DNA of 64,000 nt from Plasmodiophora brassicae (lineage: Eukaryota; Endomyxa: Phytomyxea; Phytomyxea; Plasmodiophorida). Below are positions 61,043 through 64,000 of this stretch, one piece after another. A program made the translations under genes and the position numbers. Position 1 is the first letter of the stretch. The number at the start of each line of letters is the position of its first letter. Where the stretch lies: contig CP145415.1 in the NCBI GenBank assembly GCA_036867785.1, positions 310,001-374,000 of the forward strand. The letters are read 5' to 3'. The notes beneath the pieces are model-generated. The model was given only the letters and a program-made list of their open reading frames with translations. It was not told where the DNA came from and did no database searches.

Positions 61043-64000
61043 ATGGCCGAGCGCCAGGCGACGCCTAACACGGATGACGACCCGCTGCGTCATCTGTCGC
61101 TCGAGGAGATCGACACCCGAATTGCCGAAGCGGAGGCAACGATCGCCAGGCAGGAGAAGATCGACCGTCTCCGTGTCCTGCAGCAGCAGCTGGCGCGTCC
61201 GACCAGCTGTCCATCGACCCCGGCCATGCCGATCATCGCCGAGGCGCACAGCCGAAGCGACGCAGGCCGACTGCCCATGCCCAAGTTCGACGGTACTCCC
61301 GACTCGTTCACGTCCTGGGTTCAGACAGCTGCACTCTGGTTTCGCAATCGTGGGTACGCGGACGTCATCGGGATCAACGAAGATGGCTCGCCGACTGCGA
61401 CAACCGGTACGGCACACGACCCAGCTCTCGAGGCAGCCGCGCGCGAGATTCTACTCGTCCACATGCTGGACCACAAGATCGCGTCCGCATTGTCTTTGTT
61501 TCAGGCAGGCTCGGCTGCCAAGTGCTGGCGCGTGCTGTTCCAGGCGTACAGCCCGTCGTCGCTGGCATCGGTCGTGCGCGCCGTCCGCGACCTCGTCACG
61601 GTCCAGCACATGCCCGGCGAGTCGGTCGCCACGTACGCCGCCCGAGTTCAAGCAGCGGCTCATCGCGTCCGGTCGACGGTACCGACCGAGATGCTGTCCC
61701 TCACCGACGCATTGGTCGCCGTCCTCATCTTGGCCAACGCATCATCCGATCTCGACGCCGTCGTCGCTGGCCTGCACAATCGTGCTCTGGACACGCTGCC
61801 CAGTGTCTCCGAGGTCGTCGGGTCGTTGACAAGCGAGGAGATCAGGGTCCAAGACGTGCGGGACCGACACGACGCGTTCCAAACGGCCAACCGCTCCAGT
61901 TGCGCCACATCGACGCGTCCCCGTGGACCACGACGCAACGAGTCCTGCGTCTTCCATCCCGGATCCAAGCACACTAACGGCGAATGCACGCTGCAACGAC
62001 ACATCTGGTACCGCGACAGCAACGCGAAAAGCAATACATCCTCACCAACGTCCAACGAGTATCCAACGTCTGGCGCTCATCCGATCGATCCGGCGCCCGA
62101 GCCGATGCGTGCTTTGTCGGCACGCCACGCCATCGACGTGTACGCGAACTCAGTAGGCCTACTGGACTCAGCGTGTTCCACGACGATGACGCCCCTGCGC
62201 CGACATCTCAGCTGCTATCGCCAAGGCACCGGACCGGAAGTTGAGCTAGCCGATCTGTCGCGTACGACCACTTCCGGTCGAGGCGTGACGTCATTCGGCA
62301 TGGATGTCCAGGCGACGAGTATCGATTCGCTGCACGTTCCCCGACTTGGCCAAGCGCTAGTATCAGTTGGCCAGCTCACCAGATCAGGTCACAAGATCGT
62401 GTTCGACGGCGATACCGCGAAGATCTACTCGGGGGCCAACTGGACGGCGCCCGTCGGTCAGCCAGTGGCCGTCAGTCAACGAGGACACGATAACCTGTAC
62501 CGGATTCCATTATCCGCTCCAACCTCCGCGCCCGGCACACTTCACTCTGCCCGAGTCTGCTCCTTGATCGCATCCAGCGTCTCATGCCGCGTCGCTAAGG
62601 TCACCGCCGCAGCTCCAGCTGTCTGGCACGCTCGAACCGGCCACCTGGGTTACGGCAACCTGCGCATCCTGCACAAACGTTGTCGTGGCATGAAGTTCGA
62701 CGGGCCAATCCCGAGGCCGCAAGATCGATGTCCATGCGCTGCATGTTTACTCGCCAAGGGCAAACGGTCATCATTCCCTCCCAGTACGTCGCGCGCGCGT
62801 CGTGTTGGCGATCTCGTCCATAGCGATCTGTCCGGACGGTGGCCTGTCGTCGGTGTCGGCGGCTTTGAGTACTACCAGACCATGCTGGACGATTCCTCTC
62901 GGTACCTGTCCGTCTATCTGCTACGTCGCAAATCGGAGGCGCTCGACGTCATCAAGCACTATGACGCGCGTCTTCGCAACCAGGAAGGACGTGGTATCCG
63001 GACGTTCCAGACCGACGGTGGCGGCGAGTACAACTCCAAGGCGTGCGTCCTGTTCTACAACGAGTCCGGCATCCTGCACCGCAAATCTGTCCCGTACACG
63101 CCCGAGCAGAACGGCCGCGCTGAAAGCGTCAACCACACGCTCTGCGGTATCGAAAGCTCAATCCGGTGCCACTCTCGCATGCCTGACTCCACGTGGCCCT
63201 GGTCGCTGTCCTACTCTGCGATACTGTACAACATCCACCCGAGATCAGTCCTTCCCGGGCGTCGCACATCGTTCGAGGCTGCTCGTCGCGCCCTACCTAA
63301 CATCTCGGCCCTTCGTGTCTACGGTTGCGATGCCTATATATGCCATGCGACCGCATCCAGCCACGAAGAAGCCGAGCAAGTTGGAGCCTCGTCGTGTTCG
63401 CGCTGTGTTTATCGGTTTCACGCCCGGCATGAAGGCTTGGCGGTTCTACGACGTGGACCGGGAAGACACGTTCGAGAGCACGACTGCCGAGTTCCTGGAG
63501 ACCTCGTTCACATTCGGCTTTGGAAGATCCAGCCCTGCTAGTTCATCATCAGCGCCACCGTCCAGTCCCGAGTCGAGCTCTGCGCCGAACGTTGACACGA
63601 TCGTCCCGACGCCCGTCTCTTCCGACGCCGTCATGGCACCTCTACCATCGACGTCAGCATCCTCTCTCGCAGCATCCCCTCCCGAGCCTCCGTCACCTGC
63701 CGCTGCGTCATCGCCTTCCGAGATCGTCCGACCGTCGCGCTCACCGTCTCCTGATGACGTATCCACCGACGAAGATGATGATGACGCTGAAGATGATCCC
63801 GACTACGAAGGTTCGGCGTCCAGCAACGACTCTCCCAACGAAGCTGCCGACCCCGACGTCCACGACAATTCCGATGCTGCTGATATCGTTGACCACAATG
63901 TCATCGACGTGCCACGCCCTCGCCGATCGAATCGTCGTCGTCAACCGCCTGGTGAATGGTGGAAGGCGCCGGAGGCGGCCAATCGTTCGTCGACACGGTG
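61043..64000 (+). pseudogene. copia Gag-Pol, copy 3, frameshifted, incomplete
   Basis: The frame runs from ATG 61043 through Gag, protease, GAG-pre-integrase and integrase to the TATATA at 63335-63340, where the same 4-bp insertion as in copy 1 shifts it; reading ends at 63541. The Pol sequence continues in the next frame (acidic linker) to the window edge. It also shares other changes with copy 1 against copy 2, such as TTTSGRGV for TTSRGV and AGSAAKCWRV for AGLAAKCWGV. Confidence 0.92.

Larger units (their letters stand above)
60816..64000 (+). mobile_element. Ty1/copia element, copy 3, 3' part outside window
   Basis: 5' LTR 60816-60999 (184 bp), in plus orientation, inserted in the integrase of element F. 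Leader and Gag-Pol follow as in copy 1. The element continues beyond the window, so target duplication and 3' LTR cannot be checked. Confidence 0.93.

Overview
The window is eukaryotic nuclear DNA. It is GC-rich, genes carry short spliceosomal introns (about 45-90 bp, mostly GT-AG) and genes are tightly packed where no transposons sit. An IFT121/WDR35 gene, an RIIa-domain mini-gene and a ciliary inner-microtubule-type gene mean the organism builds a flagellum. Together with Tf1/sushi-like self-priming chromoviruses and a Plavaka-like fungal transposon, this points to a zoosporic (chytrid-type) fungus. That placement is inference; another flagellated protist is not excluded.

Gene island, 1-12.5 kb: the 3' two-thirds of WDR35/IFT121 (+); a secreted acidic repeat protein with basic C-terminal patches (-); a two-exon 68-aa RIIa dimerisation/docking protein (+); TRAPPC2/sedlin (-), sharing a 161-bp intergenic region with TIM8 (+); a four-exon RRM-like protein (-), divergent from a five-exon CIMIP2/FAM166-like gene with GYxGxxP motifs (+); a three-exon small membrane protein (+); and a 148-aa orphan (-). 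At least three of these are ciliary.

Transposon sea, 12.6-64 kb: a 44-bp perfect palindrome and a weak hypothetical gene lead into nested elements. Ty3 element A (14212-19885, TSD GTAAT) lies next to an intact-looking pogo element (19893-22050, TA TSD). A decayed Plavaka-like gene (24.8-25.6 kb) sits between CCTCC-rich blocks, followed by an exonuclease-like gene (27.3-29.0 kb). A PIF/Harbinger element (29002-36987, 57-bp TIRs) carries a transposase and a Myb-like/coiled-coil partner, and is split by Ty1/copia copy 1 (29299-34542, TSD GATGT) at the partner's start codon. Next come a Gag-protease relic H (37.0-38.7 kb), a Ty3 integrase fragment G cut by Ty3 element E (from 39715), and E itself, invaded by the intact element C (41799-47335, TSD CTCCT) and by element D (from 49525). 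D is cut by copia copy 2 (to 57178). The right end holds an orphan ORF split by a solo LTR (57788-57930, TSD CTGCA), an array of short hairpins (58.4-58.7 kb), an integrase-chromodomain fragment F (59.5-60.8 kb) and the start of copia copy 3 (60816 to the end).

The elements work as families. Ty3 elements A, C, D and E have very short LTRs (87-144 bp) and a primer-binding site that matches a box inside their own LTR, with covariation between families. The three copia copies carry different lesions, but copies 1 and 3 share one 4-bp frameshift. Nothing here looks prokaryotic, and no rRNA, confident tRNA or CRISPR was seen.
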